This document shows, in pieces, positions 63,023 through 64,000 of a stretch of 64,000 bases of DNA. Within the stretch, counting starts at the first letter, position 1; every line of letters starts with the position of its first letter. The translations under genes were made by a program, and so were the position numbers. Under the pieces are notes generated by a model. It worked only from the letters and a program-made list of their open reading frames with translations. It was not told the DNA's origin and did not search any database. Origin of the DNA: Phymatolithon calcareum (taxonomy: Eukaryota > Rhodophyta > Florideophyceae > Hapalidiales); the NCBI GenBank assembly GCA_977006965.1, contig OZ345380.1:186001-250000 (forward strand), given 5' to 3'.

Positions 63023-63293
63023 TCAGTAAAGGATTGGATTGGATTTCTGTTTAATTGAAGCTCCCTTTGTCAATTATCATTGCACCTGAGAAACTTTTCG
63101 CTGAGCTACAATCCTTCGCTTTCGTTCTCATTTAAGTGGTTGTTTTCGGACATTTTCTTCAGACAGTCGTTGTTTGGGCATTAAGTTTGAAATATCCTTG
63201 AGAGCTTCATCTAGTTCGGAATCTTCGTTTCTTGCTTGCTCTTGCCAGGGGTATGGGAAGCTGTGAAATAACCAGTGCGTGCAAAGAAGCATG

Positions 63294-63594
63294 TTTTTTT
63301 TAGTAGTATTTATTAAACGCTCTCAGTAACACTCTTTAGACTGTAAGGGAGATGCGTTTCAGTTGCTACAGCCTTGTAGCATAGTATAACATTCATATAT
63401 GCTTCTTCCGCAATCTTGTATATCGTGGCCCTAGCTGCAAAAACCCACATCGGACGGATGTGGGAAAAGCTTAGAGTCCTCTATGCGCTCAGCGGCGATT
63501 CGAGCTCGCAATTCTTATCCTTTGTTTTTCTATTCCATGTCCTCGTAAATGGCACTGGTAAAGAAGAGTAGCTGGTCCAGTGCTTCTTCGGTCT
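63294..63594 (-). mobile_element. LINE 3' end (poly-A type), 301 bp
   Basis: A T-run at the left (poly-A of a minus-strand copy) and the 14-bp duplication TGCAAAGAAGCATG (63280-63293, 63595-63608). Same 3' UTR as 24505-25704: GGACTCTAAGCTTTTCC, a hairpin (63444-63464), TTTTTGCAGCTAGGGC, GAAACGCATCTCCCTTACAG. Confidence 0.9.
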
Positions 63595-63682
63595 TGCAAA
63601 GAAGCATGTGCTTCGCTTCTCAGTAAAGGAATGTGGAGGTTTTCTAGTTCTAGCTCGACTGCTCGGATTGCCGCACGCTTCA

Positions 63683-63957
63683 GGGGGGGGGGAAATTGTA
63701 GATTTTTATTTTAGAAGCCCTCAACGCCGGTATTCACCAACACCAGAGCAGCTTCCCGTTGATACTGCCATCTCATTACCCAATCAGATCACATTACACT
63801 ATCATTTCTTCTAACATATAGATTTCCAGTGCTAAAAGTTTGTCAATCGCCGTTTTCGTCCCTTTTTCCCAAGATTCTTCTGCTCTTGGACTTGTCAAAT
63901 TTCGTTGTAGAGTTTTCAGATTCTCTTCTGCGACCTCGTTGAAATGTTCAACGTACC
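63683..63957 (-). mobile_element. LINE-B copy, 275 bp, ten-C tail, exact empty site at 3859
   Basis: Ten G residues (63683-63692) followed by the complement of TACAATTT and the family 3' end. Nearly identical to the 3' end of 62154-63022. The duplication GCCGCACGCTTCA (63670-63682, 63958-63970) occurs once, uninterrupted, at 3859-3871 in the other unit-C copy. Confidence 0.93.
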
Positions 63958-64000
63958 GCCGCACGCTTCAACTTGCCTGCACGTCCCTTCGACCACGCAG

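Larger units (their letters stand above)
63023..64000 (-). repeat. Unit C, second long copy, cut by two LINE insertions
   Basis: Same sequence as 2356-2640 and 3814-4130, without hAT-1. It is interrupted by 63294-63594 and 63683-63957 and runs off the window. It supplies the empty sites that prove hAT-1 (at TTCTCAGT) and, with 3859-3871, the LINE-B insertion. Confidence 0.75.

Noticed and set aside
62140-63030. Target duplication for the 62154 LINE-B copy
   Set aside because: Left flank (MFS) and right flank (unit C) share no convincing repeat.
1-64000. CRISPR array or prokaryotic defence locus
   Set aside because: No regularly spaced short repeats; content, introns and element types are eukaryotic.

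Overview
The window is eukaryotic nuclear DNA packed with transposable elements. The coding sequences that can be recognised are mostly intronless. A few 60-70 nt GT-AG introns can be inferred, and only inside transposons. A GT14 glycosyltransferase family, many non-LTR retrotransposons, copia, hAT, Tc1 and PIF/Harbinger elements, and one possible plastid-type presequence suggest a repeat-rich red alga (a florideophyte such as Chondrus). That assignment is inference; no marker gene proves it.

Under the transposons is a tandemly repeated host gene cassette, always on the minus strand. In plus-strand order it is GT14 glycosyltransferase, an unrecognised multi-membrane-span protein (here 'protein T'), a non-coding spacer ('D'), and a GlpT/SLC37-like MFS transporter with a cysteine-rich C-terminus. 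An MFS pseudogene opens the window (about 190-1695) and runs into a GT14 stump (1690-2055). Unit 1 continues with protein T copy 1 (8851-10252) and D fragments near 29.6-31.1 kb. Unit 2 has a GT14 pseudogene (34.5-35.7 kb), protein T with one nonsense codon (36586-38031), D, and an MFS 3' half (40578-41090). Unit 3 has an intact GT14 (43974-45173), an intact protein T (50337-51686), a D spacer broken by several transposons, and an MFS 3' end (61862-62153). Only unit 3 keeps open GT14 and T genes, and every MFS copy is broken.

Because the cassette is repeated, many insertions can be defined by target-site duplications (TSDs) and by uninterrupted ('empty') paralogous sites. Clear cases: a young full-length copia element with near-identical 646/645-bp LTRs and an open 1726-codon gag-pol (10704-17218); hAT-like elements at 2641-3805, 17920-28011 and 46132-46936; a solo LTR (38538-39373); Harbinger-type elements at 47026-50215, 52053-56800 and 57418-58178; and a DDE element at 58321-61289. 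The hAT at 17920-28011 is a nest. It holds a small CAGGGG element (18030-18909), a Tc1 element turned into a giant palindrome (18987-20558), and a full-length three-ORF LINE (21742-27987) that itself received another LINE copy (24505-25704).

The least familiar signals are these. A LINE family has copies ending in 5-13 C residues rather than poly(A). Terminal hairpins shared by LINE families show compensatory base changes. A CAGGGG DNA-transposon family gives 7-bp duplications. Several perfect palindromes have 1-2 nt centres. Protein T is an unrecognised membrane protein family. No CRISPR array, rRNA gene, operon-like prokaryotic gene set or convincing functional tRNA gene was seen.
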